From contig LLCB01000022.1 of the NCBI GenBank assembly GCA_001414345.1, forward strand, positions 1-64,000: a stretch of DNA of 64,000 nt. The letters are read 5' to 3'. The notes beneath the pieces were generated by a model, which had not been told where the DNA came from, searched no databases, and was given only the letters and a program-made list of their open reading frames with translations. This document shows, in pieces, positions 46,802 to 57,879 of the stretch. The translations under genes and the position numbers were made by a program. Origin of the DNA: Hymenoscyphus infarciens (taxonomy: Eukaryota; Ascomycota; Leotiomycetes; Helotiales; Helotiaceae). Every line of letters starts with the position of its first letter. Within the stretch, counting starts at the first letter, position 1.

Positions 46802-47998
46802 AGGAAATACGCTTTTTATGTTGGTAACATTTGGAGTGTTTGGCAAGGTCTTAAATACAGGCCGGTTGCTTTTACTGGTCGTTTCTTGCATTATTGCACG
46901 GTCAATGGTATCATGATCCCTCTTCAAAAAACAATGTGTACAGAAATGGTGATCCGATTTTTTCTTCGAAGGTTCTTACATGGAGTGTACAAATTTCCCA
47001 TTGATCGAATCCTAGACACCATTTTCTTTTCGATATCGAATTGCTGAACAAAAATCTAGATGGCAGGATTGCTGTACAGATGGAGGCAGGCAATTAGTAG
47101 GGACCGAGTCAATGTGCTAGTTCCGTTCGATGATGCATCAATTGAAACCCAATAACCATGCAAGAATCAAAGATAAGATACTCTCTTAAAACCAAACTTC
47201 TCTCATTCCCCAGAGCCAGACACGAGCCCAGACAATTAGATACATCATAGAAGATCGTGTCAAGCGAAAGAGATTAATTCAGACTCGGTAGGAAACTGTA
47301 TAACAATAGCGGGCCCAGATACCCAGTCTTGGCGATCCAGCCGTCCTAGGTAACTTATCTCGACCTGTGGAACCACCCATAACGAGAGGGAAGGCCCGAC
47401 TCCCCTATTTACTTGACTACTCTGGTTTTCGATCAGCTTCGACTATCGAGTTCATTGAGGTCGTTCCTTCCCTTGACCCAATGCCCTCGGGAGTCGAGGT
47501 ACAAATGCAGATGGTATACCTACGTTAGCAAGTCAACGACCCTCACTCGAAATACAAACTCTCCGACAAAAACGAACCAACAAAACAACCACCGAAATAG
47601 TTAAGCAGTACCTCCCTTCTAATGAATACCCTCAATTCTCTCCCTCCATTTACGAATCCACAAACCACCCATTGCGTATCTAGCTAATCTCAACCTCAAC
47701 CCCAAACCCCCGCAACAAAAACCCCGACCGCAAGAACCAACAAAAGTTTTGGAGATGAAGATGAAGAACAACACAAGACGGATCAGATTGTATTCACATT
47801 GTCCCCTTCGTATGGTGGTGATTGTGAGCCCGAGACATGTCAACATCGCCCGCTTTCGCGAGTGCTGTTGCTGTTTTGCTTCGTTGTTGGCTAACTCGTC
47901 ATTTCCGTTGTAGTTGTTGCGGAGGGAAAGAGGGGGCGGGGAGGATGGGGCTTATATAGTGAGACCTGGCGGGGATTTGGGGTGGTACAGGCACGTTA
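46802..47998. other. Intergenic between RPL19 and the TIR transposon
   Basis: 1.2 kb without a convincing gene; short ORFs at 47413-47604 and 47619-47846 have no domain. It contains one copy (47861-47916) of a 56-bp segment that recurs at 62368-62423. The DNA keeps normal composition right up to the transposon edge. Confidence 0.5.
47861..47916 (+). repeat. Dispersed 56-bp repeat, copy A
   Basis: Begins AGTGCTGTTGCTGT and ends CATTTCCGTTGTAGTTG. It matches 62368-62423 with about six differences clustered in the middle. The copies lie 14.5 kb apart in the same orientation. Each is followed by a purine-rich GGAGGGAA stretch and then, within 25-85 bp, by a TIR element. Confidence 0.8.
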
Positions 47999-48429
47999 TG
48001 GTGGCTGTTAGCGACCCTCTCGGACATTTTAGAAAATCGACTTTTTAGCGTATTAGCGCCTAAATATATAATAATTCAAAGTACTCTACTACTACCTTTT
48101 ATACTTAATTATACTTCGAAGTTAAAAGAATTATATATTAAGGCTATTTAATTATACTAAAATTATATATACTCGATTATTATAGAAGTTATAGTTATTA
48201 AAAAGGTATAATTTAAGGTCCCTACTCCTATGTATCTTATGTCCTAGATTCTACTATTATCCTCCTACTACTACTTTTATATACTTATAGATTTATAATT
48301 CTCTTCTATATACCTCTTCTATATACTATTACTACTATACCTTTTTACCTTATCTATAGAAAGCCTATTAGTAGTGTCTTTTATAGTAAATATAGCTATA
48401 ACTAAAATACTATTATACTTTAAGCTAAG

Positions 48430-49445
48430 CTTTAAAAGCCTCGAATTTAGAAGGAACCTACTATGAAATTTAAGAGTATCTCTAAAAGTAAGAAAGTAAT
48501 TAAATTACTCTTCTTCTTTAACGACAAGCGCTAGTAAGATCGCGATAGTAATAACTCTTCTACTACTAATTTATTAAAGTTTAGAGATTATACTAAGAAG
48601 GCTATTAAGCTAAGAAATAAAGCTAGAAAGAAGGATAAAGCTATAAAGGATCGACTTAAAGAAAGAGATAACTTTAGTCTTAATCTTTACTATTAAAAGA
48701 AAGCTACCTTCTACTAAACTATTTATATATAGTTATATAAGCGTCCTCTAAAAAAGACTACTTTTATAAGTATTATAGCAATCTATTAATTTAAGAAAGA
48801 CATACTAATTAGTACTAGAGACTAGGTTAATAAGTTTTTATAAAAACTCGTTAATTTATTAGACATATATACTAAGTATAATAAAGTATATTAGAAAGTG
48901 TTATAGAAGGAGTTTAATAATAGAAAGGCTAAATTTAGGATCTTAATAAGTAGTACTTAGCTTATAGTAATCTACGTCTTTAAAGAAGTAGATATAAAAG
49001 ATAGTATAATAATAGCTAATCTTAAAAGCGTATATAAGCCTAAATAAGTAATATACGTCTTCTTTCTAATAATTTATAAAAAAGAGTTACTATTTATTAA
49101 AGAGAAGAAACTAAAGCTGAAAAAGAGTAAGAAGGCGTTGTTACTATTACTAGTAATTTATAAGGTATCTACTAGTAAAAGGTTAGCTTAATTATTATCT
49201 TTATTTAAAGGTTTAAACTTATTAAATTCTAAGACTAAATTACCTATTAAAAAGACTAAATTAGAGCCTTTAGTAGAAGAGAATAAGCTAGTTAAATTTA
49301 AGACCTTAGAAGAGGTATTACTAGTAGTAAAGGATAAGGTAGTAAAGGACAAGGTAGTAAAGAGTAAGCTAGAGGTTAATTATAGAGGTATAAGAAAGAG
49401 ATTATCTTATACTCTTAAGTAATTTAAACCTCTTATATACTAGTA
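48430..49445 (+). pseudogene. Transposon ORF 1 remnant, Lys-rich, unknown function
   Basis: The plus strand reads a largely continuous but stop-interrupted protein. Fragments include KKAIKLRNKARKKDKAIK, FKKDILISTRD, KVLQKEFNNRKAKFRIL and a tail with VVKDKVVKDKVVKSK. Stops are TAA or TAG at sites compatible with former Gln or Trp codons. The middle (from about 49060) is rich in Lys, Ser and Pro-type residues, suggesting a disordered region. No family was recognised. Confidence 0.5.
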
Positions 49446-50079
49446 TTAAGCTTTAATTTTAGTTAGAATTTATTTAAAATAGAGTTTTCTTCTTTTAATA
49501 TAGTAATATTAATATTTTATTTATCTTTTATTTCTTTTATTTTAAATTAAAAATAAAAGCTATTTAGATATAGATAAACACTTTCTCTTATAAAAAGTAT
49601 TTAATTAGACGTTATTATAATACTTTAAAGTAGCTCTATAATAAGTAAGGTTATTAAGAAGTTTCCTCTACTTTCTAAAAAATCGCGTTATATAACTCTA
49701 ATATTATATTAACCCTACTAGAACCCTACTCTACTATAGGTTTAAAAATAATTATATAATTAAATTAATTAACTTTATATCTAAATTACATTTCTCTTAT
49801 ATTTCTCTTATATTTCTCTCCTATTTCTCTTATATTTCTACCTAGTTCTTTTAAATAGCTCTTAGTTATAATAATTAGCCTAGTAAAGTAGACAATAGCT
49901 AGAGAGAAGTTATATAATTTATATATAATAAAAGGAAAGCCTCTTATATATATAATAGAAAGGATAGCTATTAAAAGGTTAATTATAAAGTAAGTTAAAT
50001 TTACTCTATTACTATAAAGTAAATATATACTAATATTTAATAGTAAAAAGACCTTTTAATATAAGTTTAAGGCTTAGAA

Positions 50080-51500
50080 CTTTCCTACGAAAATTCCTAA
50101 TATTATTAACAATCTAGAAGCTATTTAATTAGCTATAAAGTTATAATATAAGGACTTTACTTATAAGAAAATCCTACGTACGCTTAATTAATTTAAGAGT
50201 ATACTAATATCTAATTAATAGCTTTAAAGGCTTCGAATACGTTAAAAGCTCTTACTTTATTAAATAGAACCTTCTATACTTAAGTAAGATACTACTCTTA
50301 TTAATACTATTATAAAGGAATTTAAATCTAGCTAAGTAACCTAATATAGCTATTATACTACGTATATTTACCTTCGTTATAAGCTAGGCTTCTTTATTAG
50401 TAAAAGAGAGATTACTCGATTAAATTAGTAGATAGTATCTATATCTACTAAGACTAGGAAGAATATTCTTAAGAGAGTTTATAAGTAGTTTATTATTAAG
50501 AGACTAAATCGAGTATAGAGTATTAATAGCTATAATAAATTATCCTTCTATAGCTTTTAGATATATAGATTTATTAACACCTACTTATATAAGATATTAG
50601 AATATTTTATTAGCCTTTCTAACTATACCTAGGTCATAGTTATAAAGTACTACCTTCGATTAGTATATAAATATAACTTCTTAAAAGTAGTATAAGTAGA
50701 TAAAGGTATAGAGACTCTTTTAATAGTAGTATACTATCTTCTTTTATAGTATAAAAAGAAGCTTAATTTAAGAATATCGAAGACCTAAGCATATAGTACT
50801 TCTACTAAAAACCAGTATATTAAGCAATAGTAGCGTACTCTAATTAATTAATAAACTTCTTAGTAGATAGAATACTTTTAAGTACTTAAATAAAAGAGTC
50901 TTTTTAATAGTTTAAAGTATAATTAGATTATCTTATAATATATCTATATAAACGTTATCTACTATTAGATTAACAAGTTTATTAAAACCTATAATATATA
51001 CTCTATTTAAAAGCAACGTTAGTAATAGTAGGAAGTACTATAAGAGAAGCTAGATAAGATATATAATTATTAGAATAATAATATTAGAAACTATAAGTAT
51101 AAGGCTAATCTAGAGATATAGAAGGATCTTTAGAAAGAGGTCTCTTTTTATAATAATATTAAGTATCTTAATAATAATACTTATATAGTATATAATAAGA
51201 TTAAGGTAAGTTAGCTTAAAGCTAGTAACAAAGACTTCGACCTTTTTAATAAGATATAGTTAGAGCTTAACGTATTATATACTCGATTTTACCTATATCT
51301 TTATATAGAATTATATACTAAGAGGCACGTCTATTAAATAAAGGAATTAGTTATACTAATAGAAGAGGAGGACCTTATTAATACTATAAAAACTCTTACA
51401 CTTAAAGTAGAGGAAGAGATAGGTAATAGACCTAGATATTATAGTAAGAAGTATAAATAGGACGTTATAATATATATAAATACTAACTAGCCTCTATAAA
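50080..51500 (+). pseudogene. Transposon ORF 2 remnant, integrase-like catalytic core
   Basis: From about 50500 the plus strand reads NRV, a stop for Trp, SINSYNKLSFYSF, IYRFINTYLYKILEYFISL, then YYLRLVYKYNFLKVV, VDKGIETLL, TSTKNQYIKQ and FIKTYN. This order and spacing resemble the integrase-core proteins common in fungal genomes, whose catalytic Asp lies in the WSIDG-like motif. Here that Asp is Asn and the Glu of the (R)IE motif is Lys. RIP-type stops occur throughout. The upstream part, around 50280-50490, may be a DNA-binding region (IIKEFKSS, ISKREIT). Confidence 0.6.
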
Positions 51501-51848
51501 ATAACTAAGAGTAATATATTAAACCTAATAAAGAAGAAGAAGAGGAAGTAAAGGGAGATAATAGTAGTAGGATATACTTTAAGCCTAGTCCTCTTAAATA
51601 AGTAGATTTTAGGTTATTTAGAGTATTACTAGGAAGAGTATAAATACTAGTTTTAAAGCACTAATAATACTATAATTTATTAAATATATATACTTTTAGT
51701 ACGCCTAAATAGCCTTAATATATAATTCTCTTAACTTTAAAGTATAATTAAGTATAAAAGGTAGTAGTGGAGTACGTTAAATTATAATATATTTAGGCGT
51801 AAAAAGTCGATTTTCCAAAATGTCCGAGAGGGTCGCTAACAGCCACCA

Positions 51849-52426
51849 TAGCACGTGAGGGGGTACTTTAGTACTTAGGTAGATAGAGGAGCTACATAGG
51901 AGTCAGATATGCATCAGACATTTCTTGACTCCAAAACCCGGGTTTGTTCGGGAATTGAGTATCGGAAATGTTAAGAAAAACAACATCCCCTTTGTCAAAA
52001 CCGGTCAAACGTAGGGATAAATCCCATGTTAGGTGAGTTCTTCTACGGCCATGTCTGACCTTCGTGCTTCGTGCCCTTTCTTTTGGCGAGGGGACTCAGT
52101 TAGAAAGGGTTTTCGGGTGAGTTCAGAGGATTGGAAATAGACTTGTACTTGATGAGAGACATTGCTGAAGAGGAAGTCTAGAATTGCCCACCTATACTTG
52201 GCTTACCCTGTTTCCCCACCCCTTCTGGAGACGACTTGGTCAAATTATAAAATCTCTCGTCTAACACCCTAGGAAAAGAAAGAATAACTTTCGAATCTTC
52301 AGGACAAAATCACAGCAATAAATATGGGCTGCTTATCAGTCATTGGTTATTTCTTGGGCTTTATTTTCAACAGTTCTGTCTTCCAATATAACCCCCCCTC
52401 TTTTTCAAGAAGAGTAAGGTGGATGC
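51849..52426. other. Intergenic upstream of SHMT, no gene seen
   Basis: Normal composition resumes directly after the transposon. No supportable ORF or RNA gene. Confidence 0.5.
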
Positions 52427-52665
52427 CTCTACGGGGACGGATGGAGAGGCGGATTTTGGTACTAGAGTCACGGTCGTAAAACTTTAATAAAACCACGACC
52501 AGGACTAGAAAAGCTAGAAGCTTTGAGATGAGAGTCAATTAGTATCTGATAGGTTTTCTTGATTTTTTGTTTTATTTCTGCGATTTTATTCTAGAACTTG
52601 AGAAGTTATAAGGTGGCAGGCGCTAGGCTGGACCAAAATCCGCCTCTCCATCCGTCCCCGTAGAG
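52427..52665. mobile_element. 239-bp MITE with 34-bp perfect TIRs in the SHMT promoter
   Basis: The left end CTCTACGGGGACGGATGGAG (52427 onward) and the right end (to 52665) are exact reverse complements over 34 bp. GATGC directly flanks both sides (52422-52426 and 52666-52670), a 5-bp duplication. If the outer C/G is counted in the TIR, a 3-bp ATG duplication is an alternative reading. The interior is AT-rich and non-coding. The right end is 226 bp upstream of the SHMT start codon. Confidence 0.88.
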
Positions 52666-52891
52666 GATGCGTCTGTGAAGTGAATGAGTGAGTCTATTCA
52701 GAGGGGCCGGCTTCGGCACGGAAGTGTGTACCGGCACCGGCTGCGCTAGTTGGTTTGCCAAAGACTAGCGTACTTTTGGGTGGCTGCGGGGAGTTGTTAG
52801 TGCATTTGAGTTACAACAATCCTATCCTTGGAATTCGCCGCCCCATTGACCAAAAAATCGCAATCACGGTTGACTGGATAATTGCACTGCG

Positions 52892-54653
52892 ATGTCTCTT
52901 CTCAAGGGAGCTTCGAGGTTTGCTCTCGGAGCTACACGATCCAGGGTGGCGCCATTATGCTGCTCGAGACGGAGCGTGTCTTCGATGACGGCAGAGTCAC
53001 AACAGAAAGTACGAATTCTCTGTTTTTTTCCTGTCAATCGCCTTGCTAATGGTCAATTGAAGCTTCTATCGTCAGATCTCGAAACTGCCGACCCTGCCAT
53101 ATACAATATCCTTCAAAATGTATGTCTCCCATACCCCGCCATCGGAAATGGACTGATAAGTTATCCAGGAAAAACGAAGACAGAAACACTTCATTAACCT
53201 AATTCCTTCCGAAAACTTCACATCCCAGGCCGTCCTCGATGCCCTCGGAAGTGTTATGCAAAGTAGGAATCTCGAAAAATACCACAAGTGGCGAAACTGA
53301 CCGCTCATTAGACAAATACTCGGAGGGATACCCAGGAGCAAGATATTATGGCGGAAACGAATTTATCGATGAAGCTGAAAGATTATGTCAATCGAGGGCT
53401 CTTCAAACCTTTGGGTTGAAGGAATCAGAATGGGGGGTCAATGTTCAACGTATGTTTATTTCCCAATCCCACCGTTGTTCCGACTATTCGCTGACCGCTA
53501 CATAGCTTTGTCTGGATCGCCTGCGAACCTCATGGCATACTCGGCCCTTCTTAATACACACGATCGAATTATGGGTTTGGATTTGCCCCACGGTGGACAT
53601 CTCTCACACGGATATCAAACACCGACAAAGAAGATTTCGGCCATTTCAAAATATTTTGAGACCTTCCCATATCGCCTGGATGAATCGACGGGGTTGATTG
53701 ATTATGTCAAGTTGGAGGAAAATGCAATGCTATACAGACCGAAGTTGATTGTTGCTGGTACATCTGCATATAGCAGGTTACTGGATTACAAGAAATTTCG
53801 TGATATTTCCGACAAGGTTGGAGCGTATTTACTTGCTGATATGGCACATATTTCGGGATTGGTTTCGGCCAAGGTTATTCCTTCGCCATTCGAATATGCA
53901 GATGTTGTTACTACAACTACACACAAAAGTTTACGGGGTCCTAGAGGTGCTATGATTTTCTTCAGAAAGGGAGTTCGACGAGAGAACCCAAAAACAGGGG
54001 AGAAAGAGATGTGGGATCTTGAAAATCCAATCAATGCCTCGGTCTTCCCAGGACACCAAGGCGGCCCACATAATCATACCATTACTGCTCTGGCAGTCGC
54101 TTTGAAACAGGCGCAAAGCACAGAATTCGGTGCATATCAATCATCGGTTCTTGCAAATGCCAAAGCTTTCGCAAAACGCTTGGGTGGGCCTAAAGGCGCT
54201 GGTGGACTTGGCTATACGATAGTATCTGGCGGAACCGATAACCATCTCGTCCTGGTTGATCTTAAGCCACAAGGTGTCGATGGAGCTAGAGTCGAACGAG
54301 TCCTAGAATTAGTAGGTGTGGCAAGTAACAAGAACACCGTGCCTGGAGACAAGTCCGCCTTGAAGCCCGGTGGATTGAGAATGGGTACACCAGCCATGAC
54401 CACAAGAGGTTTCCAGCCCGATGATTTCGTCAGAGTCGCGGATGTGGTTAACCGAGCGGTCACCATTACCCAACGACTATCGAAGACTGCGAAGGAGGCA
54501 GCTGAGTCGAAGGGAAGAAAGAATCCCGGAAGTGTGAAGGCTTTCTTGGAGTACCTTGGGGAGGGACAAAATGAGCGTGAGATTGTGCAGTTGAGGAGTG
54601 AGGTTGAGGAGTGGGTTGGGACATTCTCTTTGCCTTGGGATTCTAGTGCTTAA
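52892..54653 (+). CDS. Serine hydroxymethyltransferase, mitochondrial
   Basis: Five exons: 52892-53008, 53063-53119, 53169-53262, 53312-53449 and 53506-54653. All introns are GT..AG, 49-56 bp. They join to 517 residues. The enzyme is PLP-dependent and converts serine plus tetrahydrofolate to glycine plus methylene-THF in one-carbon metabolism. Visible are [41 protein letters not shown] and the PLP lysine Lys276 in [15 protein letters not shown], then [12 protein letters not shown]. The first 30 residues ([20 protein letters not shown]) are Arg/Ser-rich without acidic residues, as in mitochondrial presequences, which supports the mitochondrial (SHM1-type) isozyme. A later Met32 could make a cytosolic form; that is inference. 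A 239-bp MITE sits in the promoter. Confidence 0.96.
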
Positions 54654-55962
54654 GGTTGTAGGTATTTTTGGATGATAATGGCATAAATTGGAGTTGTTTT
54701 TGCTTTGTTGCGTTTGTGTCTTGTCTCCGGTTTTGGGATATTATAATCTCGTGTGTATAAAACGGATCTCTGTCACACTTCTTTTGGAGGCTTCCGGACT
54801 TGTGTGTGTTTTCATTGGGTGAGTTTCGTGACTTGAACTCGGGTTCGTATCGTGGTAAACGCCCCTTTCCCCAACTACAATTGTACCAATGATTGTGGGG
54901 AATTGAAGCGAGTAAATTGATTAAGTCATACTTAGAAAAATTGACTGTCAAGTGGGATCATCTTTTTCCTTCTACATTCGTTCTCCCGATTCTTGCTGGT
55001 TTGCCTCCTGATAGACAATAAAAGCGGCAGTAACTTGTTCCAGCCTTCTAGAGCAATTTACTATAATTAACCCAGAGAGTGGGAATAATGGACCTTTATT
55101 GTTCTAATCATATGGGCTGATATTATAAATTGTCCTAAGTATTGGGTTAATCACCTTGAATTACCCTAGTGAAAGAAAACAATGAGAGAGGTAGGCAGGT
55201 ACGACCTTGGAGTATTTACTGCCGCTTTTCCTGTCAATCGCGAGTTTGCGTTCACCGTGGTATGGGATGAGGTTTAGGCGAAATGCAAACTGTTTTTCTC
55301 TGGTTTCCGATCACGTTGGAGTAGATGCAGCTTGTGGATTGCCTCGTACTTTTGCTTGATAGAAGGGCACGTTGAGATGCACTTTCGTTTATGTATCTGA
55401 ATGCTGGTTTTGTGGGTTTGATTCTTCCTGAGGTAGCCAATGGGTTTCGATTTTTTGACAACGTAATCCTAGGTTTTGTGTTAGGTTACTTGAGATGGCA
55501 TTTCACAGTTAGCTGCAGAGTCTACTGCTATATTGGCCCGAACTTGGATTCGAGCTAAGGACTTTATAGCTAGTGATAGGCTCCGTTGGAAGCTAAGCCA
55601 CACTACTGGGTATTCTAGCATCATTAGAACCCATTTTGACCTCACAAATGAACGTTAGATATTAGTATGGTTGCTAGAATTCTTAGTGCCAAATCGCCCT
55701 TTCATCGATGACAAAAGGAACCCCCTTTCCACATTCCCAGATTTCTCTTTCCTTCTTAGGATAACAATATTTCATCTATCGATCGCTTACACAATCACTT
55801 CAAATAAATATTCATCCTTCGGGCATTCTCTTCCCAACATACTGTATTAGTCATAACTCTACAGCCTCGCATTATCGAATCGAATCATTTACTATCAAAT
55901 AATCACAGTCGCTACCAAAGCCAACTACATTCAGCTTCCGGTTATACTTTCGACCTGTAAAC
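54654..55962. other. Intergenic between SHMT and the unknown single-exon gene
   Basis: 1.3 kb with no convincing protein gene. It contains a tRNA-like relic on the minus strand near 55535-55612. The rest shows nothing identifiable. Confidence 0.5.
55535..55612 (-). other. tRNA-like relic with A- and B-box sequences
   Basis: The minus strand reads TGGCTTAGCTT, a good RNA polymerase III A box, and about 40 bases later AGCTCGAATCC, which matches 9 of 11 B-box positions. A five-pair T arm with one mismatch can form around CTCGAAT. The 3' strand of the acceptor (TTCGGGC) has no partner at the 5' end, so no full cloverleaf forms. It could be a decayed tRNA or a tRNA-derived short interspersed repeat. 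It is not called as a functional tRNA. Confidence 0.35.
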
Positions 55963-56967
55963 ATGACAGCTTTCCCCCTTTCCCACTCGGGATCTGCCTC
56001 GCCTAGCGCTTCAAACCCAGAAACGACCCCGGACCAAGGTTTCCTCAACAATCTCACTATAAGACTTCGTTCTTCCCAAGCAGTCCGGGACCATGTCGAA
56101 GTCCCAGAACGCATTCAAGAAGAAGGAGAAGAGAAAGAAAAGAACCAAGAAACAAACAGCAAAAACAAACCCACAACAGAAGAAACCAATCACGTCCCAA
56201 AGGCCTCGCCTGGCTCAACCCCCTCAATATTCTTAGCCGAATACCAAAACCAAGTCCCACCCGGATGGAATACAATCCAATCCATCGGCAGCCTCTTGGT
56301 CAGTACTCACGCTGCTACGATGGCACGGGAGGAAGAGCGCGATCACCCTTATAGCTCCGCACGTTTCCACTACTTCAAAAGCATACCACCGGTTGTAGAA
56401 AACGTAGCCCCCTTCGCCAACTACAAAGCTTTCGTCAACGAAGAAGCTCTCGTCGACAATAGACTCGCCAACCACGGAATCGCCAATGATGAGCCCCTCG
56501 CCTCATGGGACGAAAGTCCACACTCCGACCCCCCTACCGCACAACCACTCCTTCCACCCCTTGGCCAACGCGCCCACTCTCTAACAACTGTCACCAATGA
56601 CAACCCTCTCGCCAACGGAGTTGTCGCATCATGGGACCCATGTGCGCACCCCTTCAATCCCGAGAATCCTGATATGATCCCCGAACTTGATCGTCCTGTC
56701 TGGACACTCGCCGATGAGGAAAGAGCCATTGCAAGAATTGTGAAATGGAGGGAGGGTGTTAAGGCAGCGGAGGGGCAGGAGATGGAAAAGGAGAATATGA
56801 TGTGTCGTGGTGTTTGGGTTAATGTTGATTTGGAGGTGAGCGAGGCGGAGTGGGTTGAGATTTCCCGGAAGAAGAGGCGGGAGTTTAGATTTCCTAAAGG
56901 AGAAGAGGGGGCATGGGATCGAACGGCTGAGATTCTTGGGAGGATAGGGATGGGGAATGTTGAATAG
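55963..56967 (+). CDS. Hypothetical protein, single exon
   Basis: An open frame of 334 residues without introns and without a domain I recognise. Residues 1-90 are polar and charged (Ser/Pro, then EEGEEKEKNQETNSKNK), probably disordered. The region 90-200 has FLAEYQNQVPPGWNTIQSIG, RFHYFKSIPPVVENVAPFANY and two related blocks, NHGIANDEPLASWDESPH and NDNPLANGVVASWDPCAHPF. The C-terminal part (235-330) is predicted helical and charged, with WTLADEERAIARIVKWREGV and EWVEISRKKRREFRFPKGE. No signal peptide or membrane segment. Long open frame, coherent composition and an AUG in a CAAACATG context support a real gene, possibly lineage-specific. The dense ORF on the opposite strand (56421-57047) is likely its shadow. 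Confidence 0.65.
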   Translation: MTAFPLSHSGSASPSASNPETTPDQGFLNNLTIRLRSSQAVRDHVEVPERIQEEGEEKEKNQETNSKNKPTTEETNHVPKASPGSTPSIFLAEYQNQVPPGWNTIQSIGSLLVSTHAATMAREEERDHPYSSARFHYFKSIPPVVENVAPFANYKAFVNEEALVDNRLANHGIANDEPLASWDESPHSDPPTAQPLLPPLGQRAHSLTTVTNDNPLANGVVASWDPCAHPFNPENPDMIPELDRPVWTLADEERAIARIVKWREGVKAAEGQEMEKENMMCRGVWVNVDLEVSEAEWVEISRKKRREFRFPKGEEGAWDRTAEILGRIGMGNVE

Positions 56968-57879
56968 GGGGGAGTTAGGGGAGGGGTTAAGCGAAAGAGG
57001 GAGACTGGAAAACACCAAATCGCGACAACGACTTCAACTGCATGCATACCATTGTCACCTCATCCTAACGCAATCTCCGAGTTTTCGTACTTATACAATT
57101 AACTGACCTTTTCAAATGATACCCATTTCTTTTTGGCGGTTTGAAGTTAGAGGTTGGGAGTTGGCAAATTGTTCTTAGCATTCAACATAGACTAGACTTG
57201 CATGGCAGACTGCAAGGCCACTCTAGAATAAGATGTTGGATAGAAAGACTGTTTCGAAGAGAAGAGAATGTACTTCATAACGTTCAAACCAGACCACTGG
57301 ATGAATGAAAAATGCATTAAAACAAATTGTAGAAAGAGAGGTTTCAAGTATGTTTAGAATCTACAGGTTTTGTTTTGCTTGATTAACTCGATTGACATAA
57401 ATTTCCTAGTCCTCTCACATTTACGTTATATATTCCAATTCAGTATTACCTCCTACACCCCCCATGTTCCACACGTGAGGTCGTGATAGACGCCGCTGGC
57501 TAGACTACTTTAGATAGACAGAAAAAATAGAACACTGACGAATAAGAAGAACTGCTAGAATAGTGCTCCACTAGACAGGACCAATAGAACACGTCAAGCA
57601 TTGAACACGCGCCCCTTACTTGAGTGTGCTAGATGCTTGGCGGAACATGGAGGGTCTAGGGGATACCGTCAAGTCGAGTGATTTGTGTTGTCAGGGTTCT
57701 TATTACCAGAATTTCTATTAACTGGATGGAATCAAACACCCGTCCGTGATCAAAGTGATCAAGGGGAGTTGTAGTAAAGAACTTTCGTTGTTTCATTTTT
57801 TTTTAAAACAACTTACGAATACAGTAGACATCTGGAACAATCAATCTCGATTGTTTTAAATGTCTAGGTCAATGCTTTG
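56968..57879. other. Intergenic, possible old repeat fragment
   Basis: About 0.9 kb with no ORF worth calling. The stretch 57470-57650 has normal composition and resembles transposon-like non-coding DNA, but I cannot assign it. Confidence 0.4.

Larger units (their letters stand above)
47999..51848 (+). mobile_element. 3.85-kb TIR transposon with integrase-like core, RIP-degraded
   Basis: The terminal inverted repeats start TGGTGGCTGTTAGCGACCCT on the left and match the reverse complement of the right end (ending 51848) over 150 bp or more, with a small indel near 48050. TA dinucleotides flank both ends (47997-47998 and 51849-51850). Two former plus-strand ORFs are visible: a basic, Lys-rich protein at about 48430-49445, and an integrase-like protein at about 50080-51500 with NRV-stop-SINSYNKLSFYSF and later DKGIET and TSTKNQ. 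Stops replace Trp and Gln, and acidic catalytic positions are changed (SIN where Asp is expected, Lys where Glu is expected), so the copy is inactive. Integrase-type core plus TIRs and TA duplication is not the standard mariner layout. The superfamily is not assigned. Confidence 0.8.

Noticed and set aside
47413..47846. Small ORFs downstream of RPL19
   Set aside because: Low-complexity Ser/Thr/Asn-rich and Gly/Arg-rich short frames on opposite strands, no domains.
52347..52538. 63-codon minus-strand ORF with a hydrophobic start
   Set aside because: It overlaps the left TIR of the MITE, is short and has no support as a host protein.
56421..57047. 208-codon ORF on the minus strand
   Set aside because: It lies opposite the single-exon hypothetical gene. 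Its Ser/Pro/Leu-rich composition is what the antisense of that gene would give.
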